Positions 9,352 to 18,749 of a DNA stretch of 64,000 nt are shown here, one piece after another. The position numbers and the translations under genes were made by a program. Under the pieces are notes generated by a model that saw nothing but the letters and a program-made list of their open reading frames with translations, ran no database searches and had not been told where the DNA came from. How positions within the stretch are numbered: the first letter of the stretch is position 1; every line of letters starts with the position of its first letter. Source of the stretch: Carboxylicivirga mesophila (GTDB taxonomy: Bacteria; Bacteroidota; Bacteroidia; Bacteroidales; Marinilabiliaceae); NCBI RefSeq assembly GCF_018271975.1, contig NZ_JAGUCN010000030.1:1-64000 (forward strand), given 5' to 3'.

Positions 9352-10521
9352 TTACTTTATTATCACCGTGTTATCCTGCAGGTTAAATTCGACATCACTT
9401 ACTTTCTCTATCATATTTAATATCACATCCACATTTTCAAATCGCGGCAAGCGTCCGCTGAATATTTGTGCACGTTTCTCATTAGTTTCGAAAAACACAT
9501 TAATGTTGTACCAGCGTTCGAGGGTTTTGAAGATACTCTCCAAAGACTCATCTTCGAAAAGGAACACACCATGAGTCCACGCAATATAATTCGCTCCGTT
9601 AACCCTTTGTACATTTGAATCAAGCGTGTATTTTGAGAAAACATATTGTTGATCGGGCCTGACAATAACTGGTACCGAAGCTCCTTGCTGATTGTTTATT
9701 TCAATCAATCCCTCAATAAGAGTGGTTTCAATAACATTTTCATTCTGATAGCAACTTACATTAAAAGTGGTTCCCAGAACTTTGATATTGTGCCCAGGTG
9801 TTTTAACAATAAATGGGCGCTGTTGATCGTGTGCTACATCAAAGCAGGCTTCGCCGCTCAGTATTTCAACTTCCCTGACAGACTCATTAAAATTGACAGG
9901 AAAACACAATTCACTCAGTGAATTTATCCACACTTTAGTGCCATCAGCTAATATTAAACTGAACTCTTCTCCACGGCCAACACGTATTGTGTTCTTTAAG
10001 TCATACCCCGATATGTCTTCATCTGAGTTATAAATGACCTCTTCATCACCCAGGTTAATCACTATTCCGTTTTCTTCAACAACTTCTTGCTTCTCGTTGC
10101 CTAGTCGTACCTTTTGCCCATTACTTAAAATCAGTTCTGCGCTGCGGTGACCCGGAACAATGCTTGTGATTTGCTTGGCCAGCTTTACATTATCGGCCGG
10201 TTGTTCAAGCAATATTAATAAAAGGGCGGTTACGGCTATAACTGCAGCTATCGAGGCTGCTACCATTACCGGGTGTTTCAAAAGGCGACTGCGCTGAGGC
10301 GGCAATCGATGTGTCAGTCTGCTCCAAACGTGCTTAGTATCGATTTCACTGGCATTTCTCACACGCCCTTTTGTATAATAATATTGAGCCTTCTCATAAT
10401 AATCTCTGTTAGCCTTTTTCGTCAACCATCTCTGAAAACGTTCCTCTTCTTCAGGAGTAAGCTTGGAGAGCACTCTCTTACGAATCAACTCAATATCAAC
10501 ACCTTCTATTTGCTTTAACAT
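9352..10521 (-). CDS. FecR-family anti-sigma factor / signal transducer
   Basis: This 389-residue single-pass inner-membrane protein has a cytosolic N-terminus (RKRVLSKLTPEEEERFQRWL) that should bind the sigma factor. One membrane helix follows at about residues 88-110 (MVAASIAAVIAVTALLLILL). The periplasmic FecR beta domain is at about 180-275 (GRGEEFSLILADGTKVWINS, then HDQQRPFIVKT and VLGTTFNVSCY), and the C-terminal DUF4974 domain is at about 310-389 (FKTLERWYNINVFF). It receives the ligand signal from the STN domain of the SusC-like transporter encoded next to it and releases or activates the ECF sigma factor. The gene order sigma-fecR-susC is the standard one. Confidence 0.94.
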   Translation of the reverse strand: MLKQIEGVDIELIRKRVLSKLTPEEEERFQRWLTKKANRDYYEKAQYYYTKGRVRNASEIDTKHVWSRLTHRLPPQRSRLLKHPVMVAASIAAVIAVTALLLILLEQPADNVKLAKQITSIVPGHRSAELILSNGQKVRLGNEKQEVVEENGIVINLGDEEVIYNSDEDISGYDLKNTIRVGRGEEFSLILADGTKVWINSLSELCFPVNFNESVREVEILSGEACFDVAHDQQRPFIVKTPGHNIKVLGTTFNVSCYQNENVIETTLIEGLIEINNQQGASVPVIVRPDQQYVFSKYTLDSNVQRVNGANYIAWTHGVFLFEDESLESIFKTLERWYNINVFFETNEKRAQIFSGRLPRFENVDVILNMIEKVSDVEFNLQDNTVIIK

Positions 10522-10657
10522 GATATAGTTTTACTCATTTATATACAAGACAATGTCGATATACAAAGGGTGACAAAAAATTCATAGTTTTTTATCCTCA
10601 ATTTTATACTATGTCATTAGCACCTGCTCTAGTTAATAAAATGATGGTTAACAGATA

Positions 10658-11212
10658 TTAGAGAAGAAATAGAAGCCCTGTGCGATGTAGTAATTTTTCT
10701 TTCAGCTTTTGCCGGGCACGTTGCAATTGCGTTTTCACTGTATTAACTGATATATCAAGCTTTTCAGCAATTTGATCACGTGACAGGCCATCAACAGTTT
10801 TCATTCTGAATACTTTTCCCATCTGCTCGGGCAACTCATCAATAGAAAGCATAATATCTGTAAGGATTTTTGGATCGAAATGCTGCAAATCATCATCTGC
10901 CTGCAATACTCCATCCATATATAGCAGATGGTTTTTATCCTTCACTTTGAGAGCCTTTAGGTGATTGATGCACCGGTTGCGTATAGATTGATAAAAATAG
11001 GCTTTTATCGAGGTTGTAATATTCACTTTTGTTGCATGCTCCCACATGTAGACAAACAAATCCTGAACAAGATCCTCACTTTCATACTGATCAAACAAAT
11101 AGCTTTTGGCAAATGCTACAAGTTTTTCATAGTACTCATCAAATAAAGACCTGTAAACTTCTTTATTCCCTTTCTTTATTTCATTAAAGATTATCCTGTC
11201 TTCTATTCGCAT
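10658..11212 (-). CDS. ECF RNA polymerase sigma factor (Bacteroidota sigma-70 family)
   Basis: This 184-residue protein has region 2 at about 20-90 (YEKLVAFAKSYLFDQYESEDLVQDLFVYMWE, then FYQSIRNRCINHLK) and region 4 at about 120-175, whose helix-turn-helix reads MKTVDGLSRDQIAEKLDISVNTVKTQLQRAR. It directs RNA polymerase to the downstream susCD promoter when freed by the adjacent FecR protein. It is the first gene of the minus-strand locus and lies 136 bases before fecR. A Bacteroidota -7 box lies just upstream, so sigma and fecR are probably expressed at a housekeeping level. Confidence 0.94.
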   Translation of the reverse strand: MRIEDRIIFNEIKKGNKEVYRSLFDEYYEKLVAFAKSYLFDQYESEDLVQDLFVYMWEHATKVNITTSIKAYFYQSIRNRCINHLKALKVKDKNHLLYMDGVLQADDDLQHFDPKILTDIMLSIDELPEQMGKVFRMKTVDGLSRDQIAEKLDISVNTVKTQLQRARQKLKEKLLHRTGLLFLL

Positions 11213-11236
11213 CTATTGGGGTGTATTAGCTGGATT

Positions 11237-11244
11237 CAAATATA
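11237..11244 (-). promoter_or_regulatory. -7 promoter box of the ECF sigma gene
   Basis: On the minus strand the box TATATTTG matches the Bacteroidota consensus TAnnTTTG and lies 24 bases before the sigma factor ATG. A TTTG is present upstream but too close to be a proper -33 box. Confidence 0.5.
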
Positions 11245-11586
11245 TACAATTATACAAATACTTCCTTATGCTTTCCTTTCACTCACTACATAAGCTTTAA
11301 GAAGCACACCTACAAGCTAACGTAAGACACCAGTGCAAGAAGGCATTACTTATTAAAGTATTATAGCCGTTCTCAGACTACTGGCGTGCAGGAAACCACA
11401 TCCTCCAATGCACAGATATACCAAGCTGAATAACTGAATTTTACAAAAACACCAACTCATTACTACCAAAGACTAACGCTATGAGCATATGTGCACCCCT
11501 CATTTTGATAAACATCAATTTTAACATGACAAACGCAACATTTGGCCTGATAAAAAGTATAAGCCATACACCCAAACACGTTACAC
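11245..11586. other. Intergenic region between the sigma gene and the SprB-repeat gene
   Basis: These 340 bases separate two divergent genes. Apart from the FNR-type palindrome listed separately, I see no ORF, RNA gene or strong hairpin. Confidence 0.5.
11505..11518. promoter_or_regulatory. Perfect FNR/CRP-type palindrome upstream of the adhesin gene
   Basis: The site TTGAT-AAAC-ATCAA matches the classical FNR consensus TTGATnnnnATCAA exactly and lies 68 bases before the adhesin ATG. A Crp/Fnr-family regulator is encoded at 37462-38136. That this regulator binds here is inference. Confidence 0.55.
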
Positions 11587-14385
11587 ATGAATTCTAATTA
11601 CATCTCAAAAAAGCACAGTACATTACTACTGTTTTTATTAGCCATATACCTACACAACCCTCTATCATTAGCATACGGACAATCGGCTGACGCCAATTGC
11701 GACGAGTGTTTCAATACTGAAATCATTTCCTTTAATGAGTCTGACAATTACCTGACTGTTGAGCTGCAAGTAAATGCCGATGGCTGCTCTGCTGCTCTAT
11801 CGCACTTCACCGTTGAGATACCTTGTGGCACAGTGACTGAAGCAACCAATTCGGGCAACTGGCCGATGGAAATTAACAGCACCGATGCCACCACTGGTAT
11901 TTATGGCCTGAAGGTGGATGATATACAAGGTTTTGGTGAGGATGGACAGGCCGCATCATTCACACTGAAGTACACCATTCAGTACGATGATGATGCCTGC
12001 CTGGAGCAATTAAAAAGTAAGCTGTTTAAGGTAGCTTACAAAGCAGGTACCTGCATAGCTATTGACGAAAAAGAACTGGTCAGCAACAAGCTGCAAGCCA
12101 GCATTGATGCATCGCCGATTATTTGTTATGGCAGTAATGATGGACAGGCAACAGTGACCGTTACCAATGGCACACCGCCTTATGAGTACGCCTGGAGCAA
12201 TGGGGCAACAACTGAAACAATCAGCAACCTGTCGCCCGGTACTTATACAGTAATCATTAGCGATGCGGGTAATGAAACAATCACTCTAGAGGCCATCATT
12301 ACACAACCAGAACCCCTCAGAGCAACAGCACAAGTGATTAATACGACCTGCGGTCAGGCAGACGGCGCCATCAGCACTGAGGTCAGTGGCGGCATTGAGC
12401 CCTACGCCTACTCATGGAATACAGGAGCAACAACAACATCTCTCGAAAACCTTAGTGAAGGCAGTTACACACTCACATTGACAGATGCCGGCGGATGTAT
12501 TAAGACATTCAACTACAGCATTGCGGCAGAAACGGATTTAACGGCCAACATCAGCTCCAGCTACCTTGAGTGCTACGAGGAAGGAAAAGGTAGCTTAACA
12601 GCAGAAGTGAGTGGCGGAACTCCTCCCTATTCGTACCTGTGGGATAATGGCGAAACAACGGCCACCATCAGCGACCTGAACAGTGGCACACACCAGGTAA
12701 CTATTACAGATGCCAATGGCTGTTCCATCACACAAAAGGGTTATGTGGCTATCAAGAAACTGAATATTATCTCAAACGTTAATAATCCGGTATGCTACGG
12801 CGATAACAGTGGCTCTATCAGCATTGACATCAGCAATGGTACCGAACCATATGACATTGTTTGGGATAATGGAGAAACAACGGCCACCATCGATGGCCTG
12901 GCTGGTGATTGGTATTCGGTAACGGTTACCGATGCTATGGGATGCACCCGCAGTAAATACATCAAGGTGAGCGAACCTGCTCAGATAAACTTAAGCGCAC
13001 AAGTGAACCGTGTAAGCTGTGATGAAGCCGATGCGTCGATGAGCATTAGCGTGACAGCATCGGGTGGTACACCACCTTATCAAATCTACCACAACAACGA
13101 GCTGGTGAACGATTTAGTAGTTGAGCAAGAAGGATATTATGAATTTACAGCAGTGGATGCCAATGGCTGTAGCGTCACTCAACAAATCCTAATCGAACGT
13201 CCGGATACCGGACTGGATGCTACTGTCAATATCCAGCAACCAAGCTGTAGCCAGCCCTTGGGAAGTGTTAGCATTAGCGTTGAACAGGGCAGCGAACCAT
13301 ACAATACCATTTGGTCGGATGGATACAGCGGGCTGCAACGTACTGAGCTGGAACCGGGTGAATACATCATTACCATAGAAGATGCTGCGGGTTGCTCTGT
13401 AAGCAAGGCAATTACCATTAACACTTTCACTCAGCCAAGTGTCACCATTGTGGTACCAGAACAACAACCGACATGCAACAGTACTGATAATACCATATGG
13501 GCAGTTGTGGAGGGAGCAACGCAATACAACTGGTCAATTACCGATGGCGGCAATACGTGGACCATCCAGCAAGAGCAGATGGAAGAACTGCTATACAGTG
13601 CCGGCGAAGGACAGGTCAGCATCAGCCTGATGGTTCAGAATGCTGAAGGCTGCGAGGCACAGGATATGATTATCTTAAGTTGTACTGAAGCACCAACAGA
13701 TGGTGGCGGAGAGAATGATGGCAACGAAGCGATCAATGATTGCGAAAACACCTGCTTTGACATACAAGCTGTTGAATGGACTAAAAACGACAATGGTTGC
13801 TATACCTACAAGGCGAAAGTTAGCACAGACGGTAGCTGTCAGCATGATCTATCGCATTTGACCATTCAGGTTGATAAGGGCTATGTGCAAACGGTGAGTA
13901 ACTCCAGCAACTGGGCTACAGAGCTTAATTCGACCGATCCTACAACTGGCATTTACGGTTTTAAGGTGGATGATATTACTGGCTTTGGCCATTCGGCTGA
14001 TGCGTTTGAACTTGAATTTACCATCTGCAACAGTCATGAACCGCAGCTAGCCTTTTTAGTGGCCTATAAAGCCGCCCAGTGCATTATGCGCGACACTTTG
14101 CAATACAACGCGCCGGCTCAATCACTATCATCGATGAGTTATCCCAATCCGTTTGTGGATCAAACCAGCATTACCTTCACCCCAGAAGAGGATGCCCATG
14201 CCATCCTTAATATATATGGCGTTAGTGGCGAGCTGATCGAATGCATTTATGAAGGACCAGTGAAAGCCAACACTAAATACACGTTTGATTTCAGGAGCCA
14301 TTCAACAGGCAGCAACATCTATTTCTACCAATTGATTTGCGGTGAGCAATCCACCAATGGTAAATTGATACAAACAGCTTATTGA
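11587..14385 (+). CDS. Large secreted SprB-repeat adhesin with T9SS type A sorting domain
   Basis: This 932-residue exported surface protein begins with a signal peptide ending near AYGQ (residue 32). An N-terminal domain (about 38-165) starts with the CDECF motif. Six SprB-type Ig-like repeats of about 74 residues follow (about 168-614), with motifs such as GTPPYEYAWSNGATT, NLSPGTYTV and TDANGCS, then one diverged Ig/PKD-like unit to about 700. A second copy of the N-terminal domain lies at about 719-840 (CENTCF, TTGIYGFKVDDI). The protein ends in a Por_Secre_tail (SYPNPF to the end) that sends it through T9SS. SprB repeats occur in the mobile adhesins of gliding Bacteroidota. At this size it is a short adhesin or matrix protein, not a full SprB. 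Confidence 0.9.
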   Translation: MNSNYISKKHSTLLLFLLAIYLHNPLSLAYGQSADANCDECFNTEIISFNESDNYLTVELQVNADGCSAALSHFTVEIPCGTVTEATNSGNWPMEINSTDATTGIYGLKVDDIQGFGEDGQAASFTLKYTIQYDDDACLEQLKSKLFKVAYKAGTCIAIDEKELVSNKLQASIDASPIICYGSNDGQATVTVTNGTPPYEYAWSNGATTETISNLSPGTYTVIISDAGNETITLEAIITQPEPLRATAQVINTTCGQADGAISTEVSGGIEPYAYSWNTGATTTSLENLSEGSYTLTLTDAGGCIKTFNYSIAAETDLTANISSSYLECYEEGKGSLTAEVSGGTPPYSYLWDNGETTATISDLNSGTHQVTITDANGCSITQKGYVAIKKLNIISNVNNPVCYGDNSGSISIDISNGTEPYDIVWDNGETTATIDGLAGDWYSVTVTDAMGCTRSKYIKVSEPAQINLSAQVNRVSCDEADASMSISVTASGGTPPYQIYHNNELVNDLVVEQEGYYEFTAVDANGCSVTQQILIERPDTGLDATVNIQQPSCSQPLGSVSISVEQGSEPYNTIWSDGYSGLQRTELEPGEYIITIEDAAGCSVSKAITINTFTQPSVTIVVPEQQPTCNSTDNTIWAVVEGATQYNWSITDGGNTWTIQQEQMEELLYSAGEGQVSISLMVQNAEGCEAQDMIILSCTEAPTDGGGENDGNEAINDCENTCFDIQAVEWTKNDNGCYTYKAKVSTDGSCQHDLSHLTIQVDKGYVQTVSNSSNWATELNSTDPTTGIYGFKVDDITGFGHSADAFELEFTICNSHEPQLAFLVAYKAAQCIMRDTLQYNAPAQSLSSMSYPNPFVDQTSITFTPEEDAHAILNIYGVSGELIECIYEGPVKANTKYTFDFRSHSTGSNIYFYQLICGEQSTNGKLIQTAY

Positions 14386-14413
14386 TAAACTAATAATCTA
14401 ACAACAGTATATC

Positions 14414-14449
14414 AAACGGTTACTTGCTTGCAGGTAACCGTTTCTTTTG
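14414..14449 (+). terminator. Terminator after the SprB-repeat gene
   Basis: A perfect 10-bp stem AAACGGTTAC / GTAACCGTTT with a 10-base loop, followed by a T-rich stretch, 28 bases past the stop. Confidence 0.75.
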
Positions 14450-14592
14450 CAACAACATTAACTCATACAGACAATAAGGCAATTTGATGGGCGTTTAGCA
14501 ATAATACAAATAAATGAAACAAAACATTTTATCTTACGTAGTTCTATCGTAAGGTTTTCGAAAATCACTACACACCACACACCCATTTCAAA

Positions 14593-16494
14593 ATGATAAG
14601 AACATTCTATTTTATAATTATTCTTGCTTTATCTGTGGCTGTTCAGGCACAAAAAAAGTACACCGATACTGATAAAGCCAATGCCTTAAGAAACATTTAT
14701 AAAGACCAGCAAGTGGTGGCCAGCAACTGCATATCTGAAATTCGCTTTGAGCTGCAAAACAACCAACCAGTTGCCTACGAACAATACACTACTGATTTAA
14801 TTGCTTTACAAAGCAATATAAAATACTACAAGAATGTGTATTACAACGACAATATTGACCTTACTAAAGGTCAGGTTAAATATTCTTCTGGCAGGGGTAA
14901 CTTAAGATACAACAAGGTATTTGGCAACTATGAGGTGGATGACATATTTTACTCAGATGCTAAAATTGGTCATTACAGCTTTGATATGCTTTACGAAGGC
15001 ACAGAGGCCACGTTTATATCTGAAAAGAAATACAAAGATCCCAGGTACCTGACAAAGGTTTTTTTTAAAGATACAGAACCGGTACATAAACGTGATATTA
15101 CCTTTATCATTCCACAGGCATTTGATGTAGAATTGGTAGAAATGAACTTTGATGGTTATGATATTGTAAAAGAAGTCAACGAACGAGATGGTTCTAAGCT
15201 GATACATTACACCTGCAATAAGCTGAAAGAACTTGAGAATGAAACCAACTCACCTGGCCTCCTTCATTCAACCCCACACATTGTAGTGCTTACCAAAAGT
15301 TACAAGGCCAATGCCATTCAAAACAAGATACTGTCGACTACCGACGACCTTTACGCGTGGTATCACAGTCTGACACAAATGGTGCAAGTTAATCACGAGG
15401 CCTATCAATCCACTGTCGAGAAGTTAATAAAAGATGCAGGGTCTGATGAAGAGAAGATCAGAAATATTTATTACTGGATACAGGAAAACATTAAATACAT
15501 TGCTTTTGAGGATGGTATTGCCGGTTTCAGGCCTGAGGCCCCACAAAATGTGTTTAATAACCGCTATGGCGACTGTAAAGGCATGGCTATCCTAACCAAA
15601 TCAATGCTGGAAGTGGCCGGCATTGATGCGCGTTTAACCTGGATTGGTACCGATAAGATACCATACAATTATGATATTCCATCATTAGCCGCTGATAACC
15701 ACATGATATGCACAGCCTTTGTAAAAGACGACATGTACGTACTGGATGCCACAGAAAAGTACATTGCCCTGGGCAAAGTAGCCGAACGCATACAAGGCCA
15801 GGAAATGTTGATAGAGGATGGCAACAGCTACATCAGAAAAACCGTCCCTGATTGCTCAACAAGTGAAAACCTGATAGCGCGCACTGAAACAATCAATATT
15901 AAGGACAACCTGCTGATTGGAAAAGGACAGGTGGAGTTTAACGGAGAAACAAAAAAATCGATTTTATACCTCTCCAATAATAGCAAAGTAGAAGACAAAG
16001 CACAGCTCTTTGATTTTCTATCAGTATCCGCCTCGGGCAACGAAGACCTTGTAAACGTCAATAACACGCCTGAAACTGACAGGGATAAACCTCTGGTAAT
16101 TGAATACGACTATAGCATAGGTAATAAAATATACCAGTTTGATAACGAACTGTTTATTGAGCTTGACTGGGAAAAACCAATGAGCCAAACCAAGATTAAA
16201 AAAGAGCGTTTAAGCAGTTATGATTTGGGGCGTAAAATGTTGAATAAGACGATTAAACACCTCACTATTCCTAAAGGTTATAAAATTAGCCACCTACCCC
16301 AAAAGGTAAGTTATAAAAACGACAATATTGATGTTGAAGTCCATTATCAACACAAAGGCAATACAATTATTTATACCAATAGCATTACAATCGCAAAGGG
16401 TGAGATAAGTGCAAATGAGTTTGAAACATGGAACACCATTATCGAGAGCCTCAACACCTTCTATAACGATCAGATTATTCTTAAAAAGATATAA
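14593..16494 (+). CDS. DUF3857 / transglutaminase-like exported protein with intact catalytic triad
   Basis: This 633-residue protein has a signal peptide (MIRTFYFIIILALSVAVQAQ), a DUF3857-type beta domain (about 60-220) and a transglutaminase-like cysteine-protease fold (about 275-400). The catalytic Cys is visible in NRYGDCKGMA, followed by the His in DNHMIC and the Asp in YVLDAT. A beta-rich C-terminal domain follows. It probably acts in the periplasm or outer membrane as a peptidase or crosslinker, but the substrate is unknown for this family. It is followed 84 bases later by a second DUF3857 protein without the triad, then a lipoprotein and a small beta-barrel, all on the same strand, suggesting a functional set. 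Confidence 0.87.
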   Translation: MIRTFYFIIILALSVAVQAQKKYTDTDKANALRNIYKDQQVVASNCISEIRFELQNNQPVAYEQYTTDLIALQSNIKYYKNVYYNDNIDLTKGQVKYSSGRGNLRYNKVFGNYEVDDIFYSDAKIGHYSFDMLYEGTEATFISEKKYKDPRYLTKVFFKDTEPVHKRDITFIIPQAFDVELVEMNFDGYDIVKEVNERDGSKLIHYTCNKLKELENETNSPGLLHSTPHIVVLTKSYKANAIQNKILSTTDDLYAWYHSLTQMVQVNHEAYQSTVEKLIKDAGSDEEKIRNIYYWIQENIKYIAFEDGIAGFRPEAPQNVFNNRYGDCKGMAILTKSMLEVAGIDARLTWIGTDKIPYNYDIPSLAADNHMICTAFVKDDMYVLDATEKYIALGKVAERIQGQEMLIEDGNSYIRKTVPDCSTSENLIARTETINIKDNLLIGKGQVEFNGETKKSILYLSNNSKVEDKAQLFDFLSVSASGNEDLVNVNNTPETDRDKPLVIEYDYSIGNKIYQFDNELFIELDWEKPMSQTKIKKERLSSYDLGRKMLNKTIKHLTIPKGYKISHLPQKVSYKNDNIDVEVHYQHKGNTIIYTNSITIAKGEISANEFETWNTIIESLNTFYNDQIILKKI

Positions 16495-16578
16495 TCCGGT
16501 TTATTTAATGAAGTCTTATAGAAGCTCATTAATTTTAATGATAGCACACCCAATATCAGAAGATAAATCACAAACAAA

Positions 16579-18729
16579 ATGAAAGTATTTTTTTTAGCAC
16601 TGACAGCCTTAATCGTCATCAGCATCCGCACTATGGCTGATGAGCGCAGCCAAATGATTCAGGAGACCATGTGGTCCGAAGATAATCAACTTTTTAACAT
16701 CACCGAGGTGCCTGAAAAATGGCAAAATGAATCAGCTGTTATTCTTGCCAAACTCAACAGGCTCGAATACAAAAAGCCCCCAATTATTGCCGAGCTGCGT
16801 ACCAATAGTATCTACCATCTTCGCATTAAACTAAACGACAAAAATGCCATAAATGAATACGCCGAACTGAGCTTTCCATCTGCCCGAAGAGGATTAACGG
16901 TTTACACGGGTTTTAAACTGATTAAACCCGATGGGCGTGAAGTGATTATCGACAACAGTCAGGCAGTCGAAATGGAGATGAAAGAAAGAAGTTCTCGTTA
17001 TGCCTATAAAAAGATCGCCATTCCGGGGCTGGAAGAAGGGGATATTCTTGACTACTACATCTACGAAGAAGAAGCGCTTCCGCTATCCTCTAAGATGTAC
17101 TATTTTGACCCGGTCCAACATTGCCTGCCACAAGAGTATCCGGTTGTTGAACAGCGCATTGAATTTAAGGCCCAACGCCGTTGTTTTATATCGCTCAACT
17201 CAAGCAACGGGGCACCACAACTTACCGAGAGCATAGATGAGGCAAGCGAGGACATTACCTATGTTTTAGTGGACAAAGATCGTGAGGCAGTGAAAGAACT
17301 GCGCTGGTTTTATCCCTATCGTGAACTGCCTACGATCAAATTCAGAGCTGCCTATGCTTCTGGCAAAGCCATCCGGCAAAACGATGTATTGTTGGGTGAA
17401 GCCGGAAAAGTTAAATGTGAAGTAAGTAACAAGGAACTAACCGATTTCTTAACCTACCTGTTGGTCAACACTTATACCGTTAACAAAACGATGCACAAGC
17501 ACATTAAAAAGCAAGTACCTAAAGATGCTGGCAATTTTGAGAAGGCGAAAGCTGCTTTTTACTTCCGTCGCAATGAAGAGCTTAACTGGGATGAGGTGCA
17601 AACCATTGCTGATAAAGATACCTGGAATCAATCGCTGGCCATGTATAAGGACAGTCGCTTTCAAAGCCTTGACCGCTTTTCAACCTTCCTGGCCGTACAG
17701 AAAATTCCACACGATATTGTGATGGCTATCCCACGCGATGTGGCATCAATAGATGATCTGCTGCTCGAACACGAAATCAAATACCTGCTGCGTGTAAAAG
17801 AAGGCGACAAATATCTTTACCTCTCACCGGTTGATAACTACCGCATGCCCGGCGAATTTGATGCTGACCTGATGGGTACGGAAGCTTATATTGTCGATGG
17901 GTTAGCCAAATTTTCTGATTGGAAACCCGAGCTGATCACACTTCCGGTAATTGATAAGCAAAATAATTGTGAGGTCAGTCAGCTTAATGTAGAACTGGCT
18001 GACGATATGAAAACAAGCAATATCGCTATTCAAACCACCCTTAAAGGCTATCTTAAAAACTTCGTGCAATACACACTGCTGGATATTTATGATTATAAAG
18101 AAGAGGAAAGCAGCAAGTTTGATATGCAGCAAGACTTTGAAGGCACCCTGTGGATGAAAAAGAAGTTGTTGACTTTAAGGGAATCATATCTTAAGAACAA
18201 AGAAAGCAACCGCACTAAGGTCTTAAAGGAGATGACCGCTGGCAGTTACGATTTTGCCATTGATACGATAGCCGACTTTAAACTGATACAGAGTGGCCGA
18301 TTCGATACCTTACCCGATATGCAATTCAGCTACTCTTTCTCAACCAATGAGTTAATTAAGAAGGCTGGGCGCAATTACATGCTCGATATAGGCAAACTGA
18401 TTCAGAAGCAAGCCACTCTGGAGAAGGATGAACTGGAGCGTCAGCAAAGCATATACATGTACAGTCCCCGCTCATACTCATATGCGATTACCCTTACCAT
18501 ACCCGATGGCTATGCAGTGCAAGGCATCGACCAACTGAATACTGAGGTAACATCAGAACAGGGCGGTTTTATTAGTACCGCTAAACTAGATGGTAATCAA
18601 CTCATTGTTGAAACGCAAAAATATTACAATAACATCTACGACGAAGCCAGCACTTGGCCTAACTATGTGGCTTTTTTAAATGCCGCTGCCAACTTCTCTA
18701 CCCAAAAAGTACTACTTAAAAAACTGTAA
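16579..18729 (+). CDS. DUF3857-family exported protein lacking transglutaminase catalytic residues
   Basis: This 716-residue protein is a paralogue in architecture of the preceding gene. It has a signal peptide (MKVFFLALTALIVISIRTMA), a DUF3857 domain (about 60-250, with AELSFPSARRGLTVYTGFKLIKPDG and IAIPGLEEGDILDYYIY), a helical core at about 295-410 and a beta-rich C-terminus. Where active relatives have the GDCK catalytic cysteine, this protein reads SRFQSLDRFSTFLAVQKIP, and there is no cysteine in the core. It is therefore likely a pseudoenzyme that binds rather than cuts. It ends 20 bases before the following lipoprotein gene, so the two are co-transcribed. Confidence 0.83.
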   Translation: MKVFFLALTALIVISIRTMADERSQMIQETMWSEDNQLFNITEVPEKWQNESAVILAKLNRLEYKKPPIIAELRTNSIYHLRIKLNDKNAINEYAELSFPSARRGLTVYTGFKLIKPDGREVIIDNSQAVEMEMKERSSRYAYKKIAIPGLEEGDILDYYIYEEEALPLSSKMYYFDPVQHCLPQEYPVVEQRIEFKAQRRCFISLNSSNGAPQLTESIDEASEDITYVLVDKDREAVKELRWFYPYRELPTIKFRAAYASGKAIRQNDVLLGEAGKVKCEVSNKELTDFLTYLLVNTYTVNKTMHKHIKKQVPKDAGNFEKAKAAFYFRRNEELNWDEVQTIADKDTWNQSLAMYKDSRFQSLDRFSTFLAVQKIPHDIVMAIPRDVASIDDLLLEHEIKYLLRVKEGDKYLYLSPVDNYRMPGEFDADLMGTEAYIVDGLAKFSDWKPELITLPVIDKQNNCEVSQLNVELADDMKTSNIAIQTTLKGYLKNFVQYTLLDIYDYKEEESSKFDMQQDFEGTLWMKKKLLTLRESYLKNKESNRTKVLKEMTAGSYDFAIDTIADFKLIQSGRFDTLPDMQFSYSFSTNELIKKAGRNYMLDIGKLIQKQATLEKDELERQQSIYMYSPRSYSYAITLTIPDGYAVQGIDQLNTEVTSEQGGFISTAKLDGNQLIVETQKYYNNIYDEASTWPNYVAFLNAAANFSTQKVLLKKL

Positions 18730-18749
18730 CAATCTAAATACATCAAACT

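Noticed and set aside
12091-13430. DNA-level tandem repeat in the adhesin gene
   Set aside because: The repetition is at protein level (SprB units). The nucleotide copies are well diverged, so it is not a DNA repeat locus.
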